Assembly (NCBI RefSeq): GCF_008973715.1
Contig: NZ_WBOL01000007.1
Coordinates: 100,214-164,213, forward strand
Length of the DNA stretch: 64,000 bases
Direction of reading: 5' to 3'
Source: Nitrincola schmidtii
Lineage (GTDB): Bacteria; Pseudomonadota; Gammaproteobacteria; Pseudomonadales; Balneatricaceae
Below the pieces are notes generated by a model, which was not told where the DNA came from, did no database searches, and saw nothing but the letters and a program-made list of their open reading frames with translations. Every line of letters starts with the position of its first letter. Position 1 is the stretch's first letter. Below are positions 20,281-30,248 of this stretch, one piece after another. The translations under genes and the position numbers were made by a program.

Positions 20281-21684
20281 CTAGTCCATATTTAGTTTTT
20301 TCAATCGGTATCTTAGGGTACGAAACGAGATGCCGAGTTTTTTGGCTGCTGCCGTTTTGTTGTAATCAGATGCTTGCAATGCTTTTTCGAGTATCTGTCG
20401 CTCTACACTTTCTAAGTAACTTTCTAAACCTACCTCACAAACACTGTCGAGATTTTCAACTGCCACAGCATTCACTTGCGTCGTATGGCTTGAGCGACCA
20501 TCGGTTTGAATATCATCTGCTTCAATCACATCACCATCGTTCAAGGTAATGGCTCTTGCTAAAAGATTTTCTAGCTCTCGCACATTGCCAGGAAATGCAT
20601 GCTGGCAAAGTCGCTTCAACGCACAGTCAGAAAGACTCGGTACCGATCGACCCATCTCTTCAGCAAGCTGACTGAGAAAAAAGTTAGCTAAGCTTGGAAT
20701 GTCTTCAGGATGCTCACGTAAAGGTGGAACTTTAAGCTCTATTACATTGATTCTGTAATATAAATCCTCTCTGAACTCACCCGCTTCTACCTTTGCTGCC
20801 AAGTCCTCATGCGTTGCACTGACAATACGGACATCGACATACTCTTCTTTTTGAGCACCCACAGGACGTACCGATTTCTCTTGAATGGCACGCAAAAGTT
20901 TTACCTGCATATCCAAAGGCAAATCGGCAACTTCATCCAGAAATAAGGTCCCACCTTCTGCCGCTTGAAAAAGGCCTTCTTTATTTTGCGTCGCTCCAGT
21001 AAAACTGCCCTTACGATGTCCGAAAAATTCACTTTCCATCAACTCAGCAGGAATAGCACCACAGTTAACGGCAATAAAAGGCTTATCACAACGATGACTG
21101 CGATGGTGAAGCATTCGAGCAACTAACTCTTTACCTGTACCCGACTCTCCATGAATATGCACTGGTGCAAGGCTTCTTGCTAAACGGATAACGAGTTTGC
21201 GAATTTTTTCAATGATTTCAGACTGCCCCATTAACTCAGGACCTGTATCACAGGATGCAACAACTTCCTTTTGTTGATCTAGACGCAATGCAGATGTTAC
21301 AAGATTCCTAAGGGTTTGAAGTTCAACAGGTTTATTCAAAAAATCGAAAGCGCCCGCTTTTAATGCCTCGATAGCACTGCTCATATTGCCATGTGCCGTA
21401 ATCATCGCCACAGGAATTTGCGAAAACTGTTTTTGAATACGATAGATCAACTCCATACCATTGCCATCAGGTAAGCGCATGTCTGTTAAACACAGCTGAA
21501 TGCCACCTTCTCCATGTAACTCTAGAAGCTGATTAGCCTGCGACAATGTCTCTGCCTCTAAGCACTCGACCTGCATTCGAGTCAACGTCAAACTAATTAA
21601 CTCTCGAATATCTGGCTCATCATCGACAATAAGTACTTTAGGACGCTGATTGGGTACCCATGATTTAGCAGAACTGATCGACAC
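20281..21684 (-). CDS. pilR: Type IV pilus sigma-54-dependent response regulator PilR
   Basis: 467 residues: receiver domain (phospho-Asp in CLTDMRLPDGNGME), AAA+ sigma-54 activator domain with Walker A GESGTGKE, the sigma-54 contact loop as GSFTGAT (Ser variant of GAFTGA), Walker B GTLFLDEVADLP, and a Fis-type helix-turn-helix at the end (NKTAAAKKLGISFRTLRYRLKKL). In Pseudomonas PilR activates pilA. It lies 2 nt behind pilS and next to pilBCD, supporting this assignment over other NtrC-type regulators. Confidence 0.93.
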   Translation of the reverse strand: MSISSAKSWVPNQRPKVLIVDDEPDIRELISLTLTRMQVECLEAETLSQANQLLELHGEGGIQLCLTDMRLPDGNGMELIYRIQKQFSQIPVAMITAHGNMSSAIEALKAGAFDFLNKPVELQTLRNLVTSALRLDQQKEVVASCDTGPELMGQSEIIEKIRKLVIRLARSLAPVHIHGESGTGKELVARMLHHRSHRCDKPFIAVNCGAIPAELMESEFFGHRKGSFTGATQNKEGLFQAAEGGTLFLDEVADLPLDMQVKLLRAIQEKSVRPVGAQKEEYVDVRIVSATHEDLAAKVEAGEFREDLYYRINVIELKVPPLREHPEDIPSLANFFLSQLAEEMGRSVPSLSDCALKRLCQHAFPGNVRELENLLARAITLNDGDVIEADDIQTDGRSSHTTQVNAVAVENLDSVCEVGLESYLESVERQILEKALQASDYNKTAAAKKLGISFRTLRYRLKKLNMD

Positions 21685-21686
21685 TG

Positions 21687-23285
21687 TTAATCCTCTTCAA
21701 TGATCACTTGAGCATTAAAGCTCAAGCGAAAACAGGTATAGTTTTTTTGCTGCTGATGCGCCAGATGAGATTGATTAGCCTGAGCTAATTCACGTGATAA
21801 GTATAACCCTAAACCGGTTCCTTTGGCTGTTGTAGTAAAGAATGGTTCAAATAGCTGATCTCGATGCTGCTCTTTAACCGGTGGCCCATTATTGATCACC
21901 TCTATAAACGTTGAACGCGAATCACCCCCTGACAATCTAACAATTACCTCAGGGGTTTGCTCTGATAGCAAAGCATAATCACAGGCATTCCTGAAAAGGT
22001 TGCTGAGTATTTGGTGCAAGTGACCTGAGTCAAAAATAACGTGAATAGGTTGCTCTACTTTGTTATCGAAAATCACCAGTGGTTTTATTTCTGGTTTCAA
22101 ATACACAAGCTCATCAATAAAACGCTGTAGCCAAGATGAAATCTCTAACTTTTCTTTGCTAACTCGATCACGATTACCCAATTGCAACACGTCTTCAACG
22201 ATACGATTAACACGAGCAGTGTTTTCTTTGATGATGTCGGTTAAGCGCAAATCCTCAGGGGGGAGATGGTCTGACTCCGCCAGTAGCGCACTGGCATGAC
22301 CAATTGAGCTAAGCGGGTTACGAATTTCATGAGCAATTCCGGCAGTTAAACGGCCTAAGGATGCCAGTCTTAATTGTTGTGACTGTTCGTCAACTAACGC
22401 AGCATCCTCTAAAAAAATCAGTACGCCAGCTTTACGTTCATCACCCCCGCTGCTGATGGGTACAATTTGAATTAATAAGCTGGCAGGTAAGGTATCCACG
22501 CGCTGTTTAGCATAGATAGATTTACGTTCCTTCATCCATAAACGCAATTGGAGATTTAACTCTGTACTGAAATATTGTAAGGGAGTACCTAAACTTTGTG
22601 ACGGCGCATCAAGTAAACGTCGAGCAGCCTCATTGACTAACCTAACACTTTGCTGTTGATCGACCACTAATACCCCCGTTGCCATTTGGCTGATCACCTG
22701 CTCAGTCAATTCGGACATATTCGCCAGATCCAATCCACGTGCATGTGCTAGGTCGGCATTTTCTCTGGCTTGTTTGGCTAGCACTGTTGCTAATACGGAC
22801 GTTACTATCAGCGCCAACCCCAACAAACCCGCCATAGAGTAATTGTATTGACTGGTGTGTGAGTATACCTGACTGTAAAACTGCTCGAATAAGACAGCAA
22901 TGGATGCAACTGCAGCAAAAAATACTGACATTCGCCCTGCAAGCAACATACTTGCGTTGGCGATACTGACCACTAAAAGCATACCTACACCACTACTGAT
23001 ACCGCCACTAGCGTGCATCATCAAGGTAAATAGCACTATATCGATGGTGGTATGGGTATAAACCTGCCATGTGTAATGTGGTGTTCTGAGTAATAAAGGA
23101 TATATAGCTAACAGCGATATGATTGCATAAAGAAAAACTGATGTATTAAATAGGTGAGGATAAGTTTCTCCTAACGGATCGGGTAGATAACCAGTATGGA
23201 TTAAAAATACGATAAGCATCGCCAACACAATACGATAAAGTGTCAGTAGGCGCATGATTCTCCATGCTTTTATAGTTACATCCAT
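21687..23285 (-). CDS. pilS: Type IV pilus sensor histidine kinase PilS
   Basis: 532 residues. About six N-terminal membrane helices (residues ~10-180) are followed by a PAS-like segment (VVDQQQSVRLVNEAARRLL), HisKA box (GRLTAGIAHEIRNPLSS) and ATPase domain (LFRNACDYAL; GTGLGLYLSREL). The membrane-embedded sensor with a downstream PAS is the PilS arrangement, and the gene is translationally close to pilR. GGAA precedes the ATG by about 8 nt. Confidence 0.92.
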   Translation of the reverse strand: MDVTIKAWRIMRLLTLYRIVLAMLIVFLIHTGYLPDPLGETYPHLFNTSVFLYAIISLLAIYPLLLRTPHYTWQVYTHTTIDIVLFTLMMHASGGISSGVGMLLVVSIANASMLLAGRMSVFFAAVASIAVLFEQFYSQVYSHTSQYNYSMAGLLGLALIVTSVLATVLAKQARENADLAHARGLDLANMSELTEQVISQMATGVLVVDQQQSVRLVNEAARRLLDAPSQSLGTPLQYFSTELNLQLRLWMKERKSIYAKQRVDTLPASLLIQIVPISSGGDERKAGVLIFLEDAALVDEQSQQLRLASLGRLTAGIAHEIRNPLSSIGHASALLAESDHLPPEDLRLTDIIKENTARVNRIVEDVLQLGNRDRVSKEKLEISSWLQRFIDELVYLKPEIKPLVIFDNKVEQPIHVIFDSGHLHQILSNLFRNACDYALLSEQTPEVIVRLSGGDSRSTFIEVINNGPPVKEQHRDQLFEPFFTTTAKGTGLGLYLSRELAQANQSHLAHQQQKNYTCFRLSFNAQVIIEED

Positions 23286-23386
23286 ACGCTACTTTCCTAA
23301 TGGTAGGCTTGTAAGATTCTTGAGCAGGGTCAAATCCTTTGTAAATAATCACCACGAAAACAAGCTAGAATAGCTTAGGTCATTGA

Positions 23387-23406
23387 TAACTGTGATTAAC
23401 TGTGAT
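23387..23406 (+). promoter_or_regulatory. Tandem 10-bp repeat in the pilB promoter region
   Basis: TAACTGTGAT is present twice without a gap (23387-23396, 23397-23406). An extended -10-like TGCTATAAG follows at 23418-23426, placing the second repeat over the -35 position. This layout would suit an activator or repressor acting on pilB; no regulator is identified. Confidence 0.35.
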
Positions 23407-23458
23407 TTGATTGCTATGCTATAAGAATATCAATGATTAGGTTAACTTGGGAGTTACT

Positions 23459-25177
23459 GTGGCACAAGGGGCTCAACCACTTAGCGGTCTTGCAAAACGT
23501 TTGGTTATGGACGGCGTTTTTTCTGCTGAAGTTGCCACGGATGCAATTCAAAAATCTCGCGAATCTAAACAGCCGTTCGTGAGCTACATTATTAAGCAAC
23601 GTCTTGTCAGTGCTCATCGTGCTGCTTCTGCGGCAGCTGAAGAGTTTGGTTTGCCTTTACTGGATCTTGATGCAATACCGGGTGATTCCTTACCCAAAGA
23701 GATTATTTCTGATGCACTAATTACCAAGCATCATATTCTGCCATTAATGAAGCGCGATAATCGACTATTCGTAGCGGTCGCTGACCCGACTAACATGCAG
23801 GGTGTCGATGAGATAAAGTTTCAAACTGGCATTATCACCGAAGTTGTCATTGTAGAAGAAGATAAACTGTCTGCCGCTTTAGATATTTATTTAGATCAAC
23901 AACAGAGCTCTGCGCTTGGCGACTTGGATGATGCCGATTTAGATAATCTTGATATTGACGATGGCTCTCAACCCAAAGAAGAAGAGCAAACAGCAGAAGA
24001 TGCTGCCAGTGAAGCACCAATTGTTCGCTTCATTAATAAAGTATTGATGGATGCCATCAAAACAGGCGCATCGGATATTCACTTTGAACCTTATGAAAAA
24101 ATCTACCGCGTACGTTGTCGTATCGATGGTATTCTTCAAGAAGTTCACCGCCCGCCAATGAACCTTGCTACCCGCTTAGCTGCCAGACTTAAAGTTATGT
24201 CTCAGATGGACATTTCTGAAAAGCGCGTGCCGCAAGACGGTCGTATCAAAATGAAAGTCACCAAAAATCGCTCCATCGATTTTCGTGTGAATAGCTTACC
24301 CACCCTATGGGGTGAGAAAATTGTATTGCGTATACTTGATCCAACCAGTGCAAAAATTGGGGTTGAAGCCTTAGGTTTTGAACCTGATCAGAAGAAAATT
24401 TACCTTACCACTCTAGAACAGCCCCAAGGCATGATCTTGGTAACGGGCCCAACGGGTTCAGGTAAGACGGTAACCCTTTATACGGGTTTGAATATTTTAA
24501 ATACTTCAGAGCGAAACATATCCACCGCAGAAGATCCTGTCGAGATCAATATGGACGGTATCAACCAGGTTCATGTTAACACCAAAGTGGGTTTAACTTT
24601 CGCGGAAGCTCTTCGCTCTTTCCTACGTCAAGACCCTGATGTCGTTATGGTGGGTGAAATTCGAGACCTTGAGACGGCTGAAATTGCCATCAAGGCTGCT
24701 CAAACCGGTCACATGGTTTTGTCTACATTGCACACCAACAGTGCGCCTGAGACTCTGACTCGTTTACGTAATATGGGTGTACCCGCATTCAACGTAGCCA
24801 CCTCTGTCAGTCTTATTATTGCTCAGCGACTCGGTCGACGCTTATGTGAATCATGTAAACGCCCGGCAACGATCCCAGAAGCTGCGTTGCTCGAAGAAGG
24901 TTTCAAACCTGAACAGATACCCGATCTGCATATATATGAAGCCAATCATGATGGTTGTCCAAAATGCAACAAGGGTTACAAAGGACGCGTTGGGATCTAT
25001 GAAATGTTGGCAATGAGCCAAGAAATAGCAGAATGTATCATGGAAAATGGTACTTCTCTCGATATACTGCGTGTAGCGCGCAAACAGGGATTTAAAACTC
25101 TTCGAGAATCCGGTCTTCTTAAAGTTGCAAACGGTTTAACAAGTTTAGAAGAGATGAATCGTGTTATTAAGACCTAA
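23459..25177 (+). CDS. pilB: Type IV pilus assembly ATPase PilB
   Basis: 572 residues from the GTG at 23459, which has GGGAG 5-6 nt upstream; a TTG at 23447 is the only longer alternative. The MshEN-type N-terminal domain is followed by the GspE-type ATPase: Walker A GPTGSGKTVTLYTG, Asp box, Walker B with VMVGEIRDLETAEIA, His box GHMVLSTLHTNSAPETL, and a zinc tetracysteine (CESCK and CPKCNKG). It drives pilin polymerisation at the inner-membrane platform. It is followed at once by pilC and pilD. Confidence 0.95.
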   Translation: MAQGAQPLSGLAKRLVMDGVFSAEVATDAIQKSRESKQPFVSYIIKQRLVSAHRAASAAAEEFGLPLLDLDAIPGDSLPKEIISDALITKHHILPLMKRDNRLFVAVADPTNMQGVDEIKFQTGIITEVVIVEEDKLSAALDIYLDQQQSSALGDLDDADLDNLDIDDGSQPKEEEQTAEDAASEAPIVRFINKVLMDAIKTGASDIHFEPYEKIYRVRCRIDGILQEVHRPPMNLATRLAARLKVMSQMDISEKRVPQDGRIKMKVTKNRSIDFRVNSLPTLWGEKIVLRILDPTSAKIGVEALGFEPDQKKIYLTTLEQPQGMILVTGPTGSGKTVTLYTGLNILNTSERNISTAEDPVEINMDGINQVHVNTKVGLTFAEALRSFLRQDPDVVMVGEIRDLETAEIAIKAAQTGHMVLSTLHTNSAPETLTRLRNMGVPAFNVATSVSLIIAQRLGRRLCESCKRPATIPEAALLEEGFKPEQIPDLHIYEANHDGCPKCNKGYKGRVGIYEMLAMSQEIAECIMENGTSLDILRVARKQGFKTLRESGLLKVANGLTSLEEMNRVIKT

Positions 25178-25194
25178 TTAGGAAAATAACCAAG

Positions 25195-26430
25195 ATGGCG
25201 ACAGCAGCAGCTAAAAAAGAAAAAAAGAAGCTTACTTTCCAATGGGAAGGCAAGGATCGTAGTGGCAACAAAAGTAAGGGTAAAATTGACGCTGAAAACG
25301 TCGCAATTGCCAAATCGTTGCTGCGTAAACAGGGCATAAACCCAAGTAAAGTTGCCAAGCAAAGTAGCCTTTCGTTTCTGGGTGGTAAAAACAAACCCAT
25401 TAAACCATTGGATATTGCCTTCTTTACTCGACAGATGGCAACGATGATGAAATCCGGTGTTCCTTTGTTACAAGGGTTAGAGATCGTTGCCAATGGAACT
25501 GAAAAGGTCAAACTGAAAGAGATGACCTATGACATTCGTAATGATGTTAACGGTGGTACAGATTTCTCTACAGCCCTATCACACCATCCTAAGTATTTTG
25601 ATGAACTCACCTGTTCACTTGTACGAGCCGGTGAACAATCCGGTGCGCTGGAAACAATGCTTGATCGTATAGCCACCTATAAAGAAAAAATTGAGTCCTT
25701 AAAAGCGAAAATCAAAAAGGCGATGACCTATCCTGCAGCAGTTGTGGTCGTTGGTATCGTGGTTTCTGCTATTCTGTTGGTGAAAGTAGTACCGCAGTTT
25801 CAAGATATTTTCCGAAGCTTTGGTGCAGACCTTCCTGCCTTTACTCTTATGGTTATCGGTTTATCTGATTTTGCTCAGAAGTACTGGTTCTTTGCCCTGA
25901 TAGGATTTGTGATCTTCGGGTTTGCCTTTGGCAAGGCGATGGAAAAATCGCAAAAACTTAGGGATGCTGTTGATCGATTTGTCCTTAAAATTCCCGTGTT
26001 AGGTGAAATTCTTTATAAAGCAGCGATTGCCCGATTTACTCGTACCCTTTCAACGACTTTTGCAGCCGGTGTACCGCTTGTGTCCGCACTGGATTCTGCT
26101 GCAGGCGCTTCAGGTAACGTTGTCTTTAGGAATTCGATAATTCAGATTCGTAACGGTGTATCGACAGGTCAGTCATTACAAAATGCGGTCAATATGACGG
26201 GTATCTATCCTGCTATGGTAACGCAAATGATTGCCATCGGTGAGGAAGCGGGTTCACTGGATACCATGTTAGACAAGATCGCTAGCTTTTATGAGGAAGA
26301 AGTAGACAACGCAGTTGATAACCTTTCTAGCTTACTAGAACCGTTGATCATGGTTGTCTTGGGTACGCTGGTCGGCGGCTTGGTTATCGCTATGTACTTG
26401 CCAATTTTCCAATTGGGCAACGTGGTTTAG
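25195..26430 (+). CDS. pilC: Type IV pilus inner-membrane platform protein PilC
   Basis: 411 residues. A Lys-rich N-terminal region and two T2SSF domains (TRQMATMMKSGVPLLQGLEI; TRTLSTTFAAGVPLVSALDSAAGASGN), each with its membrane helix, and a final hydrophobic segment (LIMVVLGTLVGGLVIAMYLPIF) match PilC exactly. It couples the PilB motor to pilin insertion. It starts 17 nt after pilB. Confidence 0.95.
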   Translation: MATAAAKKEKKKLTFQWEGKDRSGNKSKGKIDAENVAIAKSLLRKQGINPSKVAKQSSLSFLGGKNKPIKPLDIAFFTRQMATMMKSGVPLLQGLEIVANGTEKVKLKEMTYDIRNDVNGGTDFSTALSHHPKYFDELTCSLVRAGEQSGALETMLDRIATYKEKIESLKAKIKKAMTYPAAVVVVGIVVSAILLVKVVPQFQDIFRSFGADLPAFTLMVIGLSDFAQKYWFFALIGFVIFGFAFGKAMEKSQKLRDAVDRFVLKIPVLGEILYKAAIARFTRTLSTTFAAGVPLVSALDSAAGASGNVVFRNSIIQIRNGVSTGQSLQNAVNMTGIYPAMVTQMIAIGEEAGSLDTMLDKIASFYEEEVDNAVDNLSSLLEPLIMVVLGTLVGGLVIAMYLPIFQLGNVV

Positions 26431-26480
26431 CGGCTACAGCTACCCTTTATAATCACAGCTTGTGAAGAAAAAGGAATCTA

Positions 26481-27359
26481 ATGATAATGTTTGAACTGTT
26501 TGCGGCTCACACTCTGTGGGCCGTTTTATTTTCCGTTATATTAGCTCTATTAGTCGGTAGTTTTTTAAATGTTGTTATCTTTCGCCTTCCCGTAATGATG
26601 GAGCGCGAATGGCAAGCAGCTATTCAAGCAGACAACAATCAGCTTGATACCAATAAACACGAAACCCAAGTATTAGAAGAAAAATTTAATCTAGCCTTCC
26701 CCGCTTCACGTTGTAATAGCTGCGGTCATCAGATCCGCTGGTATGAAAACATACCGGTTATCAGCTGGATTGTTTTGAAGGGTCGCTGCAGTCAATGCAA
26801 AACATCGATTAGTGCTCGTTATCCATTGATTGAAGCTTTAAGTGGGGCGCTTTGCGGAATTATCGCTTGGCAATATGGTTTTACGACCACTGGGTTTGCG
26901 TTGATGCTGTTAACGTGGGCCTTAATTGCGCTTACCTTTATTGACGTTGATCATCAGTTGTTGCCGGATAGTATTACTTTGCCGTTACTTTGGCTTGGTT
27001 TATTACTGAATAGCTTTGAAATCTTTACTACCCTTGAAAGTGCTGTGTGGGGAGCAATCCTGGGCTATTTAGCACTTTGGAGTGTTTACTGGGCTTTTAA
27101 ACTGTTAACCGGTAAAGAAGGCATGGGCTATGGAGACTTTAAACTATTAGCTGCACTTGGAGCTTGGGGCGGTGCAATCAGCTTACCGATGATTATTCTG
27201 TTCTCATCCGTCGCAGGCGTTTTATTGGCAGGAATTTTGATCGCACTGCGTAAACATAATGCGGCTAACCCACTACCTTTCGGCCCTTATTTAGCTATCG
27301 CCGGTTGGTGTGCGATGTTGTGGGGTGAGCCTCTGATGCGTTGGTACCTTGGTGGCTGA
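26481..27359 (+). CDS. pilD: Prepilin peptidase / N-methyltransferase PilD
   Basis: 292 residues, about eight membrane helices. The cytoplasmic loop has the two CxxC pairs (CNSCGHQIRW and CSQCKTSI) and the two aspartates of this aspartic protease are in FIDVDHQLLPD and GYGDFKLLAALGAW. It cleaves and N-methylates prepilins. AAGGAATCT precedes the ATG at 26481; a second in-frame ATG lies at 26487. It ends 10 bp from the convergent fbpC gene. Confidence 0.95.
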   Translation: MIMFELFAAHTLWAVLFSVILALLVGSFLNVVIFRLPVMMEREWQAAIQADNNQLDTNKHETQVLEEKFNLAFPASRCNSCGHQIRWYENIPVISWIVLKGRCSQCKTSISARYPLIEALSGALCGIIAWQYGFTTTGFALMLLTWALIALTFIDVDHQLLPDSITLPLLWLGLLLNSFEIFTTLESAVWGAILGYLALWSVYWAFKLLTGKEGMGYGDFKLLAALGAWGGAISLPMIILFSSVAGVLLAGILIALRKHNAANPLPFGPYLAIAGWCAMLWGEPLMRWYLGG

Positions 27360-27369
27360 TAGAGGGCGA

Positions 27370-28437
27370 TTAGCCGGGAAAGACGAAAGCTAAATCAGGG
27401 TCGATGGCAACACGATGCTTGCCTTCAGCAACAGGATGCATGGGTCCTAAAATACGCGCTTTATAAAGCTCTTGCATTGGACACAGGCCGACTTCATCGT
27501 CACAAGGACGCAACGTAATCTCTTTGGTAACGCCTAATTGTCTTACCGAGATTAAGTCAACCAACACACCACCGGCTACACCAATTTTTAACCCCTCCGG
27601 GCGCACTAAAATTTGCACTGGCGCACCATCAGGATGACCTGGAGCAGGTACTCTCCCCAACGGAGTGGGAACATAGCCATGTTCAACATAACCGGAAAGT
27701 CGATTAATGGGACCAAATAATCCTGCAACAAAGGTATCTGCTGGACGAAAATAAACCTCGTCTGGTGTTCCTGATTGGCGCAGCCTACCATCTGCCCCTA
27801 AAATTTTGATGCGATCAGCCATGGCCATCGCCTCTTCTGGATCATGGGTAACTAGCAGTGTTGCTACTCCCCGTTCACGCAGAACGTGAGCGGTTTCTTC
27901 ACGCACTTGAGCTCGCAAAGTGGTATCCAAGCCCGAAAAGGGCTCATCCAGCAGCATAACACGCGGTTCAGGTGCCAGTGCTCGAGCCAAGGCTACCCGT
28001 TGCTGCTGACCGCCCGACAACGTGTGAGGGTAGGCTTTTTGGTAATCCGCCATGCCGACACGTTCAAGCAGTCGAACAGCTCGAGCTTGAGCATCTTGCG
28101 TAGACAGATGACGCAAGCCAAACATGACATTTTGAATAACACTAATATGCGGAAATAAAGCAAAATCTTGAAACATCAAACCCACGCCACGTTTTTCTGG
28201 CGGCAATTGAAAGCCTGGTTCAGCAACTAAGCTTCCACCAATGGTAATCTTACCCTCTTGAATGGGCTCAAGCCCTGCCGCAAGGCGCAATAAAGTAGAC
28301 TTACCACTACCAGACGATCCTAGCAAACAGACCAACTCACCAGCTTGTGCGCCTATGGATACACCTTTTAGGATCTCTCTATTATCAAAACTATGTCGAA
28401 TAGATTTCAGTTCTAAGCCGGTATCTAAAGGTTTCAT
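27370..28437 (-). CDS. fbpC: Ferric-iron ABC transporter, ATP-binding protein
   Basis: 355 residues. Walker A GSSGSGKSTLLRLAAG, signature LSGGQQQRVALARAL, Walker B MLLDEPFSGLD and a C-terminal TOBE-type regulatory domain identify an iron/sulfate/spermidine-class ATPase. Its ATG overlaps the permease stop by four bases. Genetic linkage with an iron-type binding protein and Fur boxes supports ferric iron as the substrate. Confidence 0.9.
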   Translation of the reverse strand: MKPLDTGLELKSIRHSFDNREILKGVSIGAQAGELVCLLGSSGSGKSTLLRLAAGLEPIQEGKITIGGSLVAEPGFQLPPEKRGVGLMFQDFALFPHISVIQNVMFGLRHLSTQDAQARAVRLLERVGMADYQKAYPHTLSGGQQQRVALARALAPEPRVMLLDEPFSGLDTTLRAQVREETAHVLRERGVATLLVTHDPEEAMAMADRIKILGADGRLRQSGTPDEVYFRPADTFVAGLFGPINRLSGYVEHGYVPTPLGRVPAPGHPDGAPVQILVRPEGLKIGVAGGVLVDLISVRQLGVTKEITLRPCDDEVGLCPMQELYKARILGPMHPVAEGKHRVAIDPDLAFVFPG

Positions 28438-30125
28438 GTATTCTTTCCTCCGGAACGGCTCTGAGAAATGGTGTAGGACAGAAGAATCGTTGGAATCAAA
28501 CCTACTAAAACAATTGTCAGAGAACCCAATGCTGCGATTTCAATCTGCTCATCTTTTGCATATTGATACACATGGGTAGCCAAGGTATTAAAGTTAAAGG
28601 GTCTAAGAATGAGTGTTGCTGGCAGCTCTTTCATCGTATCAACAAACACCAGAATCGCAGCAGTACCCAAACTCCCCCTTAAAATGGGTACATGGACATC
28701 ACGCAACACCCCCGAAGGAGATCGTCCTAAGGTGCGTGCAGCGCCATCCAGGTTGGGCCGAATTCTGGTTAGTCCTGCTTCTACTGTGCCGTAGGAAAGT
28801 GCCAGAAAACGCGCCACATAGGCATATATCAAGATAAACATACTGCCAGAGAAAAGTAGACCTGTTGAGATACCAAAACGTTCAAACATAATGGCATCTA
28901 ACAGGTTATCAAAATAGCCAAATGGATACAGAATACCAACAGCCAATACCGCACCGGGTACTGCATAGCCCAACGAAACCAAACGTAAGCATGACGCTAA
29001 AAACGGACCCTTACCTAAACGCCCTGCATAGGCCAAGAAGAGTCCAAGTGTTACCGCAACCACCGCAGCTGTTGCCGATAGTATCAAGCTATTTTTAGCA
29101 TAGGTCAGGAAACCTGCCGAAATAGAAGCCTCATAGAATTTGATAGAATAAGCGACCAGTTGCGCACCCGGTATAATCAGTCCTAATAAGATAGGCAAGC
29201 TACAGGCAATAATCGCAGCGACCGCTTTCCAACCGGTTAAATGGATTCGAGGTGGAGCAATACTTCGTGTCGAAGAATGATAGCGTTTTTTCCGTCTTGC
29301 AAATCGTTCTATCAAGATTAACGCAACAATAAAGATTAACAATACAACCGCAATTTGGGCACCGCCTCCTAAGTTGCGCATATGAAACCAGACATTAAAA
29401 ATACCTGCCGTCAGTGTTCTTACCGCAAAATAGTCAACCGTACCAAAATCATTTAATGCCTCCATTAACGCCAGTACTACCCCTACCACAATCGAGGGTC
29501 TAGCAATGGGAAGCCCTACCCGCAGAAAACTTTGCCAAGTTGAGCAACCTAGGGTGCGACTAGCCTCTAACATCGTCGCTGACTGCTCTAAAAATGCAGA
29601 TCGTGATAGTAAGTAAACATAAGGATAAAGCACCAACACCATCATTGAGATGGCACCACCCAAGGAGCGTATATTGGGAAACCAGTAGTCTCTCGGTGTA
29701 CGCCAGCCAAAAGTCTCACGCAATAGCGACTGCACAGGACCCGAAAAGTTGAGAAGGTCGGTATACACATAGGCAACAACATAGGCCGGCATAGCCAAAG
29801 GAATGAGAAGTGCCCATTCAAAAACACGTCTACCTGGAAAGCGACACATGGTCACTAACCATGCCGTACCGGTACCGATAATAAAGGTACCAATGCAAAC
29901 ACCCAGCATTAGCCACAGAGTATTTTTAATATAACCAGGCAGAACGGTAGAGATTAAGTGTGGCCAAATGTTTTCAGTCGGAAACATTGCCAAGTAAAAA
30001 ACAGCGAAAATAGGTAACAGAACGATGAGAGCAATAAGTAGACTTCCAAACGTCCAAAAGTCTAGATGCAAACGAGAACGCAAGCTGGAAAGGTAACCCT
30101 TATGTACTACAGATTGACTACTCAT
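28434..30125 (-). CDS. fbpB: Ferric-iron ABC transporter, fused permease
   Basis: 563 residues with two homologous halves of about six membrane helices each. The EAA loops are MLEASRTLGCSTWQSFLRVGLPIARPS (first half) and LDGAARTLGRSPSGVLRDVHVPILRGS (second). This duplicated permease is characteristic of FbpB/SfuB importers. It lies downstream of the fbpA gene, separated by a terminator-like hairpin, and overlaps fbpC. Confidence 0.92.
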   Translation of the reverse strand: MSSQSVVHKGYLSSLRSRLHLDFWTFGSLLIALIVLLPIFAVFYLAMFPTENIWPHLISTVLPGYIKNTLWLMLGVCIGTFIIGTGTAWLVTMCRFPGRRVFEWALLIPLAMPAYVVAYVYTDLLNFSGPVQSLLRETFGWRTPRDYWFPNIRSLGGAISMMVLVLYPYVYLLSRSAFLEQSATMLEASRTLGCSTWQSFLRVGLPIARPSIVVGVVLALMEALNDFGTVDYFAVRTLTAGIFNVWFHMRNLGGGAQIAVVLLIFIVALILIERFARRKKRYHSSTRSIAPPRIHLTGWKAVAAIIACSLPILLGLIIPGAQLVAYSIKFYEASISAGFLTYAKNSLILSATAAVVAVTLGLFLAYAGRLGKGPFLASCLRLVSLGYAVPGAVLAVGILYPFGYFDNLLDAIMFERFGISTGLLFSGSMFILIYAYVARFLALSYGTVEAGLTRIRPNLDGAARTLGRSPSGVLRDVHVPILRGSLGTAAILVFVDTMKELPATLILRPFNFNTLATHVYQYAKDEQIEIAALGSLTIVLVGLIPTILLSYTISQSRSGGKNT

Positions 30126-30179
30126 AAGTTGACTTACGTAGACTCACCATCTAAAAATCTCATCGTTATTGAGAGAAGC

Positions 30180-30225
30180 TTAAAAACAAAAAGTCCGGTA
30201 GCACATAAATCTGCACTACCAGACT
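30180..30225 (-). terminator. Intrinsic (partial) terminator between fbpA and fbpB
   Basis: On the minus strand AGTCTGGTAGTGCA pairs with TGTGCTACCGGACT (14 pairs, three G-U) around a GATTTA loop, followed by TTTTTGTTTTTA. It lies after fbpA and before the permease, and probably limits read-through so that FbpA is made in excess. Confidence 0.75.
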
Positions 30226-30248
30226 GGAAATTCCTTACATTTTATAGG

